A DNA stretch of 64,000 nt from Gnetum montanum (taxonomy: Eukaryota; Streptophyta; Gnetopsida; Gnetales; Gnetaceae): NCBI GenBank assembly GCA_015680685.1, contig MNCI01011145.1, positions 1,055,780-1,119,779 on the forward strand, given 5' to 3'. The notes beneath the pieces are model-generated. The model had not been told where the DNA came from and made no database searches. It was given only the letters and a program-made list of their open reading frames with translations. This document shows positions 1 through 13,260 of the stretch, in pieces. Position numbers and translations under genes: made by a program. The first letter of the stretch is position 1. Each line of letters opens with the position of its first letter.

Positions 1-2338
1 TATTAGATAATCAAGATGTAGACAATTTTTATCTCACAATATCTATGGGAGATTTTTGAAAATATATTCAAATATATTGATCAAGCAACATTTCAATCCT
101 TGAAGGAAGAACAAAATAATAAAGTCAAGGAGCTCTGTACCAAAGATGCAAAAGCATTATTCATCATTCAAACTAGGTTAGATGTGACAATTGTTCCCAA
201 AAATATCATGCATTGAACTAGCAAAGCTGCATGGAATGCACTAAAGATTACATATAAGGGATCATAAAAGTTAGAGTTTTCAAAATATAAGTATTAAAGA
301 AAGATTTTGAATTTTTTTGCATGCTAGATTTAGAAAATATTGATCAATACATCAACTAATTTCAACAAGTTCAAAATGAACTTGAACCTTGAGGAGAAAC
401 ACTTGAGGAAAGGAGTGCTATTGAAAAGATTTTATAAAGTCTAACTAGATGATATGATCCTATCATTGTGGCTATTGAAGAAGAAAGATATCTCAATAAG
501 ATGACAATGGTTGAGCTCATAGTTAGCTTAAGGACATACGAGCAAAGCATTACTAATCATGAGGAGTCAATAGCAAAATCATTTCAAGTACAATTTTAGA
601 GGACATCCAATCAAAATAAAAATCAACAATCCTCAAGTGAATCCTCATTTAGAGGATGTAAACATGGTCATGGTAGATTTGGAGGTCATGTTCATATAAG
701 ATCCAATCATTCAAAGGAAGGTAAGCATTGTAATTTTTTTAGCACCAACACCCAAAATACTCTAGAATGTTAATCTAGAAAGAAGTATGAAAAGAAAGGT
801 AAGGCAAAAGTTCTAGCACATGAGGATTAGCAAAAGGATCAGAAAAAAGATGAATAATTATTTTACAATGACAAAGAGGAAGATCAACTCTTAATTTCTA
901 CAAAGGTACCAGATTTTGGCAACAACAACAAAATTTGGTATGTTGATAGTGGGTGAAATAATTACATGATAGGAAATAAGAAATTGTTCTTAAGTTTCAA
1001 AAATATGATGAAAAGGTAATTTTAGATAATGGGAAGAAGCTAACCATTACCAGGGCTGGATCGATTGAATTCACAACAAATCAAGGTAAAAAATATATTA
1101 TGTTCTAGATCTTTCAAAGAATTTATTAAGGTTTGGCCAATTATGTCAAAATGGTTTAAAATGGCATTTGTAATATTTTTAAGGCTAATGATGAAAAAGG
1201 TATTGCCATTATTCCTATTAGCAAAAATCATATGTATAAGTTGTAGATGCAAAAGGATATTCATTATCTCACTATCACAGATGACACAGCATGGATATGG
1301 CATGCAAGATTGTGACATGTCAACTTTGGCTCTTTGGACCACATGCAAAAAGAAGAAATTGTAAGAGGTATGCTCAAATTTTCTTTGCCAAATAATCATG
1401 ATTGTGGCATATTTCAATCAAGAAAAATTGCAAGGTTGCCATTTTCTAGGAAAGAACATAGATCTCAAGAAATATTAGATCTAATTCATATGGATTTATG
1501 CAGGCCCATACAAATACTAAGCCAAGTAAAAATAAATATATGTTGATGATAGTGAAAGATTTTTGATGATTTTCTTAAGGATATTTTCTAAAATTAAAAG
1601 ATCGCACATTGGGATTTTTTAAAACATTCAAGATAGAAGTTGAAAATCAAATTGGCAATACAATTTAAAAATTCTAGACAGCTCATGGTGGCGAATTTTT
1701 ATCCAAGGAATTTTTGATGAATTTTGCAAAAATTATGGGATAATTCATCAAACCATCACATCATTTACTCCTCAAAAAATGACATAGTAGAGAGAAAAAA
1801 TAGTGTTGTGGTTGAAATAACAAGATGTTTGCTTCAAATGTCAAGGTTGGTTAATCAGTTTTTTGGTAGAAGCATGTTCAACATCAATTTATATTTTGAA
1901 TTAGGTTCCTATGAGATCCATCCAATATAAAACTTCCTATGAATTATGGTATGCTTCACTACCTCATATTTCCCATTTAAAAGTATCTGGCTCTCCTTGC
2001 TATGTGCAAATCCCTACACAAAATTAGCAAACATTAGATGCAAAAGTAAAGCCCTATCTCTTCCTTGGCTATGCCACAAATTCCAAAGCTTATAAATGTT
2101 ATGATGAAGAGTAAAAAAGGGTTGTAGACTCACATGATGTTGTGTTTGTTAAGATGAAACAAATTAATATTCAACTCGTAGAAACTAAGAAGTGTTTTCA
2201 AGAATATACCAAATATCAAAGTGTCTTGGAAGGTAAGAGTAAAAATATTTCTAAAACTACCATTGTGCATCAAAAGTAAATAGGTTCCATCTACTATGTT
2301 ATGCAGTTGCAGCCATCCAACTAACAACATGGGCAATC
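1..2338 (+). pseudogene. Copia polyprotein, first half (gag, protease, integrase), decayed
   Basis: Conceptual translation, with many stops and frameshifts, gives a Ty1/Copia polyprotein in the usual order. A gag (UBN2-like) region covers about 60-600. A ruined zinc knuckle (KHCNFF...) lies near 725-770. The protease entry motif IWYVDSG is near 935-955. A pre-integrase zinc region (IWHARFGHV-like) lies near 1290-1340 and integrase core plus C-terminal sequence at about 1370-2110. The left edge lies outside the window. The element stops at 2338, where a second Copia element is inserted, and its RT half resumes at 8673. The short open frames at 1065-1364, 1334-1546 and 1724-1930 are fragments of it. 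Not functional. Confidence 0.8.
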
Positions 2339-2808
2339 TATTGAAAAAAAAATTGTGTAGAAAACATTTTCCAAATGGCACAATAACCAAATTGCACAAG
2401 GAATCAAAGATGCAAAAATAAATCAAAACTAACCTCTAGCCATTGATGCCTTTGCATGAACTTGTTGCTGTGAGTGTTCTAATTCTTCTATCATACTGAC
2501 GCTCAACAACAATAGTGTACGTAGACTCTGAGTGTTTGTGATAGGGATCAAAACTGTAATACTATCATGATTTCTCCAGTGCCTTTGTTCTTCCATCAAG
2601 AACATTTTATAGGCTACAAAAATGTCAATTACCAAACTTTTGGTTTAAATGAAAAATATGAGATCACTCTTGCAGTAACCATTACAAATCATTGATTTCT
2701 CATAATATTCACTTTTATGGAATAGTTACAAACTATTGGTTTCCCTATAATGGTCACATTTATGGAACCATTACAAATTGTTGGTTTTTCCATAAATTCT
2801 TATATTCA
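2339..2808 (-). repeat. 3' LTR of nested Copia
   Basis: It is a clear match to 8201-8667. The outer edge is TATTGA, a decayed form of TGTTGG, next to TSD copy CAATC (2334-2338). The inner edge ends in CA at 2808. Confidence 0.85.
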
Positions 2809-3110
2809 CCCACTTGGTCTCCATATCTAAATTAATAACCATAAAACCCAAGTTTCAAGTTTCAAAAGATGAATACATGAATCATGGTGATAGTTCTTTT
2901 AAATGTGAGTATTATCTCCCATGTATTACAATGTATTATATCTTAAACTTAATTCCTTATATGGTAACTAAACTTTATGAATAAACCCAATGTTCATTCT
3001 AGGTCCTACCATATGTGAATTTTATCTAATAACTATATGCCAAACTAAATATGAGAAAACATCACAACTAAATAAGAGTTTCTTTAAGACTATAAAATTG
3101 TGCATACAAA

Positions 3111-6100
3111 TTACATTATGAACCCAAGTCCCATCTGAACTACATGATCTTTAAATGACTTTGATGACATTCCTTTTGTCAAAGGCTTAGCTATCATCAA
3201 TTCAGTGCTTATATGCTCAATGAACACTTTCTTTTCCTTAACACATTCCCTTATGGCTAAATACTTTTTGTCGATGTGTTTACTTTGACTACCACTCTTA
3301 TTATTCTTAGTTATAAAGATAGAAGCTAAATTTTCATAAAACATTCTTAATGACCTAGATATAAAATCTATAATTCTAAGGCCCAACTTGAAGCTCATGA
3401 AGCTCTTCAACCATACACCATGTGAAGTAGCCTCAAAATAAGAAAAAAATGCTACCTCCGTTGTGGAAGTAGCAACCAAGGTTTGCTTTCCACTCCTCTA
3501 TGACATAGCTCCTCTAATCAGTATAAAAACATAACCAGATGTTGATTTTCTTGAATCAACATAGCCAAAAAAGTTTTAATCAGAGTAGCCAATCACCTCT
3601 AAAGTATCAATTCACCTATACATACACATGTAATATTTTGTATCTTGAAGGTACCTCATCACCTTCTTTTCAACCCTCCAGTGGTCAATGCCTAGATTAC
3701 TCTAATATCTACTTGACATTCCCATAACAAATGCAATATCAGGTCTTGTGTAGACCTAAGCATACATTAGGCTTCCAATAGCTTAAGCATATTGAATGTT
3801 GCTTATTTGTCTTTTCTCTAAATCATTCCTAGGACACTAGTTCAAATTGAACTTGTCACCCTTCACAATGGGTGCTATACTTGGTTAATAATCTTTCATC
3901 CAAAACATCTCTAAAAATTTATTGATATAGGTATCCTATGATAGTCCCAAAATACATCTACATTTTTCCCAATGGATCTTAATGCCAATGACATAAGATG
4001 CCTCACCCATATCCTTCATGTTAAAGCTTTTAGAGAGAAACTGCTTCACCTTGTATAGAAATCAATTATCATTAGTTGCAAAAAGGATATCATCTACATA
4101 TAGGATAAGGAAATAGATTTTTCTCCCTTTGATCTTTTGGTATATACATTGATCCATTATGTTCTCTTCAAAACCAAATGAAGTGATGATGTCATAGAAT
4201 ATTAAATACCATCAACATGAGGCCTATTTCAATCCATACCAATTACTCACCACCAATAGAGGAAAATCCTTTAGGTTGTTTTATATAAACCTCTTCCTCT
4301 AGATCACCATTGAGAAATGCCATAATCACATCAATAGAGTTCTTCTTAGATACAAGAGAAATTGTCTCTGTGTAATCTATTCCCTCTCTATAACTGAACC
4401 CTTTAGCAAAAAGTCTTGCCTTTTATCTTTCAATGTTGCCTAATGAGTCTTTCTTTATCTTGAAGACCCATTTGCATCCAATGGTTTTTATACCATCAAC
4501 CAACTTGAAAAGACCATAGACTTCATTAGATGACATAGAGTTCATCTCATCTTTCATGGCATCATACCACAAGTTAGATTCCTCACAACTCATGGCTTAT
4601 GAAAATGTTTCAAGATCATTTTTGGCTCCTATGTTATAGTTAGACTCCTATAGACACACTATATAGTCACTAGGAATCATTGATCACCTTACTCTAGTAG
4701 ATCTTGTTAATTTTGGTTCATCATTCTCTTGAGGAGCATGATGTTCAATAGGCTATTCAATAGGTTTTGGAATCTATTGTTTAGCTAGATCTACTACTTC
4801 TTGATCAGTAATCTATGGAACTTCAATGATTAGTTGTTGTTCATCATGCATTTATGTTCTCAGTGTGTTGTGTACAATAATCAATCCTTCAGTTGAAGTA
4901 GAGGGTTGGGCACTTGCATGATCTTTCTTTGGAATAGTGTTTGAGGATTGATTGCACCCACTAATCAAGCCATTTTCAAGAAATTTATCATTCCTTGAGT
5001 CCAAAAAATTAGTAGCACTTGATGGATAGTAAAAATCTATATTCCTTAGATCATTTGGCATATCCAAAAAAATTCCCACTTTTGATCCTTAGGTCTAGCT
5101 TCTTTTCTTGTGGATTATAGACTCTTACTTCAGATGGGCATCCCCAAATGTCTATATATTGCAAACTCAGTTTCCAATCTTTCCATAATTCAAATGGTAT
5201 CTTTGAGACAACCTTGGTTGGAACTTGGTTTAATATATACATAGCTATCTTAAGAGCTTTAGTCCACAAGAACTTAGGAAGCTTGGAGCCACTAAGCATA
5301 CTCCACACCATCTACAATAATGTTTTGTTTCTTCTTTCTTCCACACCATTCTCGTCTGGAGAACCAAGCATAGTGTACTAGACAACAATCCCATTTTCTT
5401 GAAGAAACTTAGCAAATGGACCAAGCACTTGCCCATCATTGGTATATCTACCATAGTATTCACCACATCTATTAGACCTCACTATCTTTATTTCCTTACT
5501 ACATTATTTCTCTACTTCAACCTTAAACACCTTAAAGGCATCTAAAGCTTTGTTCTTGTTATGAAGTAGGTAGAGATACATATATCATGATTAGTCATCA
5601 ATAAAAGTAATGAAATACCTTTGATCATACATGTTCATATTTGAACTATAAATATCTTTATGTATGATCTCTAATATGTTTGAACTCCTCTTGGCACCTT
5701 TCTTTGACATATTAGTCTTCTTTCTCTTTATGCAGTCCACACAAGTGTCAAAGTCAATAAAATCTAGGGTACTAAGTACTCCATCATTTACTAATCTCTT
5801 TATTCTCTCAATAGAGATATGTCCTAATCTACGATGCCATAACATAGAGGATTCTTCATTCATAACACATCTCTTAACAACAACACTATCATGAACATGC
5901 ATAGAAGTATAAGAAGTGTAAACTAATTTTGAAAAGACCATCCATTAATGTACCATTTCCAATAAGTTTGAATCTATAATATAAACTAAATATAATGTCT
6001 AAGAAATTAAAGGAAAATCCCAATGATACAAGCCTTGAAAAAAAAATGAAATTCCTCAAAAAACTTAGAATATAAAATGTATTTTCCAACTCTAAAACAA

Positions 6101-7090
6101 AACCACTGCTTAAAACTAATTTACATGTCCTGACTACCTCCACATGTGAGCACATTTGGTTGCTTGAATAGATTTACAACTCACTTCCCACTAGCCTCCT
6201 TAGGTTTTGCACCCCTCTAAGGGATTAGTAACATGGATTATAGAACTGAAGTCAATCCACCATGTTTTATGGCCAACATCAACCACATTAAATTCAAAGC
6301 AAACAAGTGAGAATTTAATACCTTTCTTTTCAAGCCATTTTTGATACTTAGGATAATCCTTCTTTATATGCCCTTTATTCTTATAGAAAAAGCATCTAGG
6401 TTCCTTCTTAATATCAGCTTGTGCAAGAAGTTTGCCCTTCCACTTATTTTTGGCTTGCCCATTATTATTTCCTTATGTAGCCATATGCACACTCTCTCCC
6501 ACTTCCATAGCAAGTCTACCCTCTTCTTGTACACACATGGTCATTAGTTTATTAATTGATCATTTTTCTCTATGTGTGTTGTAAGAAATCTTAAAGGGTT
6601 CGTAATATTATGGGAGCATGTTCAAGATGTAGTGCACAAGGAAAGACTTTGAAATCTCAACCTTAAGTGTTTTGAGCTAAGCTGCTATATCTCTCAATTT
6701 CATTGATGTGTTCATGCACACCATGAATTCTAGTGAGCTTCATGAATGAAAATTTCATTATTAAGATGCTAGCCAAAGCCTTGTCTGATGACTCAAATTA
6801 TTCATCTTACCTTCATCAAAGCTCACACATTGTCATACTATTCCAATGAATCACACATACCATTTGAGATCTTGGTCTTTATGAACATGACACAAAAGTA
6901 GTTAGATCGCTCCCATTTTTCAAAAGAACCAACATCATCTGATTGGCTAGTTCTTGTAACAGCAGGTGGTTCATCCTTACAAATAGCAGACTCAATGTCC
7001 ATCTAGCCTAAATGAAGGAGAATCCTCTCATTACACACCTTATAATTATTGCCCTTTAATTTAGGAAGGTCACATTTAAATTTAGAGTAG
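3111..7090 (-). pseudogene. Copia gag-pol of the nested element, decayed
   Basis: Reading leftward, gag has a zinc-knuckle remnant (CFFYKNKGHIKKD) near 6330-6400. Protease and pre-integrase (TWWIDF..., then RLGHISIERIKRL) span about 6270-5750. Integrase follows at about 5740-5050 (VDCIKRKKT near 5735, FFGYAK near 5055). A linker spans 5079-4852. Reverse transcriptase lies at about 4600-3640, and RNase H at about 3620-3111 contains GKQTLVATSTTEVAFF and ends in LTKGMSSKSF. Stops and frameshifts break every domain. The longest open pieces are 3111-3479, 5051-5311, 5591-5941 and 5889-6155. Order and motifs are typical for Copia; I cannot assign the lineage safely. Confidence 0.85.
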
Positions 7091-7099
7091 TGCACAAGT

Positions 7100-8200
7100 T
7101 GTATAACTGCATAAATTAAAACATGCTTATGTCACTAAATTTGAGGTTAGAATACTATATGACATGTTTACCATTGTAAATAATACAAAAATATGAATCA
7201 AATAACATAAAATTGCCTATGGGATAAATTTTAATTCAAACATATTCATATATCCTTATGATGAAACTATTAAATTATATCCCTATTCTTAATTCCTATG
7301 GGCAAATTAAGAAAAGTAATTTAATACATCATCTTGATTAATAATATTAAATAAAACAAAAATTCTTGTGGGATAAAATCTATTATATTACATATAATTA
7401 ATCACAAATTAATGTTTTTCCCCTTATGTGATCAAAAGCTCTTAATATATAATTTTGCACAATTAAAGATGCTATGGCTACTCTCTAATTATGCAAAATT
7501 ATATAAATCACTAGTCATAATTTTTATGTAGAAAAACTATGCATACATAAATATGTTACTTTATAGATATATACAAAAAGATATGCATAAAATTAATTGT
7601 TTCTAAAACTAATTACAAAATTCTAACATTTCTTTAAAATAATATGACAATAAATATTAGTTATTTCATAAATATTAACAATAAGCAACTTTATTCTCAT
7701 ACTAGAACAAAAATGTAACTATCAATATAAACGTTATGCGATGGAGCTATCCTATTAGAAAATATAGACAATAATGTAGGAGCTATACTAGGAATATTGG
7801 TCATAGAGAGCCCATGTGGGAAACATAGAGGTTATTCCACACATGTCTCAACCTTATCAACTATTGTTCTAAAGCATGGGGTCCACCCTTGTATTGGGGC
7901 ACTTTTTACCACGTGTCCTAGGGACCTTTCTCAACCTATCTTCCAAGGATAGTGGCTAAAGCACCTCACTACCCACTCCCTCTTATTTGGATTCTCCATC
8001 CCATAAACGTTTCTGGTAATGTTTTCAAAGTGAAAAAAAAGCGAAGGAGATAAAAACACCCAACTATGTAGAATACTATAAACTCCAAGTCATGCACCAT
8101 TAACAAATGAAAAATCTACCCTAGTTTGACTCCATTATAAGAGTAGCAAAACAAATATGGTTAAGTATCAAGAAAGAGACCAACCTACTCTAATACCAAA
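7100..8200. other. 5' leader of nested Copia, non-coding
   Basis: AT-rich untranslated leader between gag and the 5' LTR of the nested Copia element. I see no ORF or repeat of note, apart from the primer-binding site at about 8181-8198. Confidence 0.6.
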
Positions 8201-8667
8201 TGTTGGAAAAAAAATTGTACAAAAAACATTGGCTAGATGGCATAAGAATTCAATTGCACAAGGAATCAAAGATGCAGAAATAAATTGAAACTAATCTCTA
8301 GCCATTGATGCCATTTATTGAACTTGTTATAGTGAGTGTTTTGATTCTTCTATCAGATCGATGCTCAACAACGATGGTGTATGTAGACTCTAAGCACTTG
8401 TGATAGGGACCAAAACTGTAACACTGTTGTGATTTCTTCGAGTGCCTTTATTTTCCCATCAACAACATTTTATAGGCTAGAAAAATGTTAGTTATCAAAC
8501 TTTCGGTTTAGATGGCAAATATGAGACCACTCTTGTGGTAACTATTACAAACCGTTGATTTTTCGATCATGCTCACTTTTATAGAACCATTACAAACAAT
8601 TGGTTTTCCCATAATAGTCACATTTATGGAACTATTACAACCATCAGTTTTCCTGTAAATAATTACA
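8201..8667 (-). repeat. 5' LTR of nested Copia
   Basis: Starts TGTTGG at 8201, directly beside the tRNA-Met-type primer-binding site. It ends in TACA at 8667, followed by TSD copy CAATC (8668-8672). It pairs with 2339-2808. Confidence 0.88.
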
Positions 8668-8672
8668 CAATC

Positions 8673-10298
8673 AACTTCATCTACCAAGCACTCTCATGTA
8701 ATCTCACCAATACTGTGCTTGCTCTCTTCACCAATACCATGGCTGATGAACTAAACACACTGATGGAGAGGAGTGATGATGACCTTATTAAATCATTCTT
8801 TGTCATTAAAGCAATACTAGATATACATTATATACACACAATGGAAAAGGAAATTTATCATATCAACAAAAATAATATGTGGAGTCTTGTTTTTATCTGC
8901 CTAGTAAGATAGTCATTGGAATAAAATAGATATTTAAAATAAAACAAATGAACATGATCTAGTAGAAAAATTCAAAGCTTGCTTGGTTGCCAAAGGATAT
9001 CTTCAATAGTAAGGAAGACATTTTGATGATAGTTTTGCTCCTATTTCATGGATGGAATCTATGAGAATTTTTCTTGCTATTGCTGCTCAGATTGGTCATG
9101 CAGTTTCTCAACTAGATGTGGCATCTACCATTCTCAGTGGATTTCTTAATGAAGAGGTCTATGTATAGCAACCACTGAGTTTCATTGACAAAGGAAAAAA
9201 GAATCATATTTACTAGCTTCATAAAGCATTATAGGGGCTCAAGCAAGCTCCACATGCTTGGTATTCCCAAATTCATGCATTTTTCATGGAAGCATGCTTC
9301 CCTAATATTCAATCCCAAACAAAAATTTATAAAAAGGTATCAAATGATGATTATATTTTTGTTTATTTATACATAGATTATTTAATGTATTTCTTATCTA
9401 CAACTACATTAAGAAATAATTTTCTTAATGCCATGAAAAATGAATTTGAAATGTCTAATCTAGGGAAGATGTCATATTTTCTTAGCTTTTAGTTTATCCG
9501 AAGACCAAAATCAATTTCCATATGCCAAAAGAAATTTGCCCAATCCTTAATTAAGAAATTTGGAATGAGTAATTGTAACCCCTCAAATACACCACTCTCC
9601 CTTGGTACAAAACTAATCAAGGATGACATATCTCCATCTTTCAATCCTTCATTATACCATTTCCTTATTTGTAATCTCATGTATCTTTCCCATACCTATC
9701 TAAACATCCAATTTGCTATAAATTATCTCTCCTAGTTCATACAAGATCAGCTTGAATCAAATTGGAAAGCTGTAAAATAGATTCTATGATATCTAAGACC
9801 TACAATAGATTATGAAATCACATTTCATCAACATCAAAATTTCAAGATATGGGGATACATTGATGAAAACTAAGGAGGTCATCTAGAAGATCATAAATCA
9901 ACTTCTAATTTTTGTTTTTTCTTTGGTCCATCACTTATCTCTTGGGGAACAAAGAAGCAAACTACAATCACCCTCTCAACAATAGAACTAGAATACATAC
10001 CTACATCAAATGCTACTACTCATCCATATGCATCCACTCTATTTTCACTAAAATGGAATATATGCTTAAACCTCCCATTTATTTATACTATGATAACAGA
10101 AGTGCTATTGAGATGGCACACAATCCTATACATCATGAGTGTTCCAGACACATAGATATCAAGCATCATCATCTGATAAGCTTAATCCAAGACACACTCA
10201 ACATGGAGCATTATGGGACTAAAGAAAAAATGATAAATATTTTCACTAAGCTTTTGAGCCATGAAAATTTGAATCTTTCACAGACTTCCTTGAAGTAG
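8673..10298 (+). pseudogene. Copia polyprotein, second half (RT and RNase H), decayed
   Basis: This continues the interrupted plus-strand Copia. A pre-RT linker (EKEIYHINKNNMWSLV) is followed by RT with ACLVAKGYLQ, DDSFAPIS, SQLDVAS and GLKQAPHAWY near 8980-9260. The catalytic box region reads VYLYIDYLMYFL (Copia usually has YVDDML), so the second Asp is lost. RNase H follows (about 9780-10298), with 'TTITLSTIELEYIPTS' and a DIKHHH-like box. Multiple frameshifts and stops. The break between the halves coincides with the TSD of the nested element. Confidence 0.85.
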
Positions 10299-10774
10299 AA
10301 CCTCTTATCATCATGGAGGGTTTATAAAATATGATGATTAGATATTCCACAAAAGAATTAGATAGATCTCATCCATAAATCTATATTAAATAATATGAGA
10401 TCCTATTTATATTATTTCTATCTAATTCCATGATTAGTTAATCCCATATTAAAAATATCCTTAAATGAGATAATAAGGATCATCCCCATGATTTTCTAGA
10501 TTCATGCTTATCTCTCCTAATTTATTCTTGGGAGATTAAGGCCTATATGATTATAGCACAATATGTTCATTAGTAAAAGAATTAAAACAAAATCTCATAA
10601 GAGTGTATTTATTTTAACTAAGTTTTTAATTTTTTTAAGCTTAGATCATAGATCTAGGTCTCTTTAGTTTTTTTAGATTGGACCTATATTGAGAATTGGA
10701 ATGAACCACTACAAGTAGGGATCTCATATGCTCATTTCAACCCTTACTATATTCAAAGACTACATTCAACTATC
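10299..10774. other. 3' end of the old Copia element, no gene
   Basis: AT-rich sequence after the Copia RNase H. A purine stretch (catggaggg, about 10312-10320) may be the polypurine tract and the start of a 3' LTR, but no matching 5' LTR is in the window. No 5' LTR of the following gag element is visible here either. Confidence 0.4.
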
Positions 10775-13260
10775 ATGGACAATCCTAGAGGGGATGAAAT
10801 AAGTCCTAGAACAAGAAAGACCTTAAGGCCTAGGACCTCCTCCAAACCTAGAAGAGATAAATCAATGAACCATAGGGAAAGACATAGAAGCCATGGTGAT
10901 TCTCCCAATTCACATCTTTTTCTTCATCTTCAATGTCTAGTTTTGAAGAATATGAATTTAGGTATGAAGATACAGATATACTAAGGGGTTGAGATGAAGA
11001 TAGAAATGGAAATTAAAGACAAGAAACAAGGTATCAAATGGAACATAGATGAGATCATCATAATTAAACAAATAGAAATAGAGATTATCGTCATGACATG
11101 TCTAATGATGATGAATCCTTGTTGGCTATTAGAATCATGATACAAATCACAGAGGCAATTAGAATACCCCACAACCATGAAAGGGAAAACTGCAGCAAAT
11201 AGCTTGATATGAATAACATTCCTAAATTTGAGGAAGGCTATTATTTTTTATCCACAACCTCATTTATAAGCCTTCCATGATTCCTATTCCTTGCAAAATA
11301 TTCAAAGTAAGTGGTAAAAGCTTAATCCCTCTCCTAGAACACTAATTAAGAAGATGAAATTGGCATAGATCATTGGAACTAGATTCAATCCACCAGTGGT
11401 TCATAATGCTCGAGCTCTTTAATGAAAGATACCAAACTTATTCAAGAGTGTTTAATCTAAGAAAACAAATCCAAGGGTGAAAGCAAGAAAACCATGAATC
11501 CCTAGATGTATCCTTAGGCATATGCTATTCACTACTACATAGATGCCCAAGTCATGGATTTTTTCAAAAAGTAAAGCTTTGTCACATCATATATGGGCTT
11601 CATAACAAAATGAAAGATAAACTTGAGATCTATGCCCAAGGAAAATTCTCAAAGTTGAGAGTCCATAAAATATAAAGGTTATTAAAAGTAGCAAAAGAAG
11701 AAAAAAAGCTATGTAAAATGAAGAGTGTTGAGGAATATAATTGGGATCCAACTCTTTACAAAAAAAGAGATCCACATTTATGTTCAGGAAAAAAATATAA
11801 CTCTTGATGAGTTAATTTTACACAAAACCTTGCCAATATAAAAGTTTATCACTAATATTGAAGCAAGGATAAATAAGATATGGGATTTGATGAATGGAAA
11901 AGTTATAGCCAACTTGAAAATCATCAAGAATAAGGTAAAGAAAATAGGATAGAGTGGTTAACATAAGAAGAGGAAAGAGAACAAGAAAATAGGTAAGGAC
12001 ACTTATCAATAAAAAGGAAAAACAATTGTAGTAGAAGAGGTTATAGACTTAGATATAGAGGATGAGAATGAATGTAAAATTTATCAATATGAACATCCAA
12101 AGGGCTATTACCTAATTATGTTACATCTACAAAATTCTCAGGTTTTTGCTTTGAATTTCAAGTTTGTAGAAAGAAAATGCCTAAGAGATTCTCTTACCCA
12201 TAAGGCAATTATGGACATGCCTATAGCTAATGGTACTATCCTAGTGGGAATTCTAGTCAACCTCAAGACTACTATTAATTATAGTGATGAAACCCATAGT
12301 CATGAAAGATGCCATCAAAAAAAATAGCAATACCCTTATTGCCAATTGGATCCTTATGGATATTATGTTTACCAACCTATTTCTCCTAATGGTTACACTT
12401 TCCATGCTTCAACTCATTACTACTATTCTCTTGAATATCATCAATGCATAAGATATCCTGTGGGATCACCATCCCATGCCTCTCATCATTCATCATATTC
12501 TCAATACTCTCATACCTCCCTCCAACTTATGTTACCACCAACAATGCAAGAAGGATTGGTGCCACAACCTTAATAGAAAAATGTCACTTGTACCATAAAC
12601 ATACAAGTGAATGATAATGTTAGTAGACCTAAGCATAAGTCTTGGAAGCATACTTTCTTTAGCATAGTTCCCATATAAGTGAATAAAACTAGTAGAACTA
12701 CTAGCACAAGGCTAATCTAGTGCAATGTCCATCCTCACAAAAATAATGTCTCCTAATCCTACACAAATGCCGACAACCATTATCACTTCAACAAAAAACA
12801 TAAAAGATGAACCTCTCATTATGAAGAAACATAAAATTCCATGAATTACTAATAATGATAAAGGATGCATTTGTGGGTCAAAGGTTCAAAGTATTAACTT
12901 GATTTCTATACAAACTTGCAATAAACTTGAGGAACAACTATATGTTTAAAACCAAGTCTACACAATAGCCACTAAACCAAAAGACACCTAGTGGCTTGAG
13001 AATGAGAATACCAAATCGTTAAAAAGATGCATGAAAATAGCCAAACCACTTATTACTTATAGTCCTAGTCCTAAGAAAATGAACCATGTAGAAAACTTAG
13101 AGAAATACTTCTTACACTTTGACTATACACCAAAAGAATATGTTAAACAAGCAGGCCCAAAAACTAAAATAGAAAATCAAAAAGGATACATATCTAGTCA
13201 CCTTCTAGTCCAACAGAATCAATTTCTCCGAATGATCAAAACCTAATTATCATCAATGTT
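10775..13260 (+). pseudogene. Gag of Athila/Tat-like Ty3 element (element 1), decayed
   Basis: It begins ATGGACAATCC and carries the family signatures seen in the better copies at 54192 and 40611: 'DDESLLAIR' near 11108, 'IRIPHNHER' near 11160, a conserved 'EHPKGYY' zinc-knuckle remnant near 12090, and a Pro/Tyr/Ser-rich segment (12346-12573). Frameshifts and stops are numerous; open pieces are 10775-10984, 12118-12327, 12346-12573 and 13031-13246. No protease, RT, RNase H or integrase follows before the 3' LTR at 15520, so this copy is non-autonomous. Confidence 0.75.

Larger units (their letters stand above)
2339..8667 (-). mobile_element. Complete minus-strand Copia LTR retrotransposon nested in another Copia
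   Basis: Two direct repeats of about 470 bp bound the element: 2339-2808 and 8201-8667. Both carry the same landmarks, for example a run of A after the TGTTGG-like start and 'ccattgatgcc' further in. The 5-bp target duplication CAATC is at 2334-2338 and 8668-8672. A primer-binding site complementary to initiator tRNA-Met (TGGTATTAGAG on the minus strand) abuts the right LTR at about 8181-8198, so the right LTR is the 5' LTR and the element reads leftward. Removing it rejoins the two halves of the host Copia element. Confidence 0.9.
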
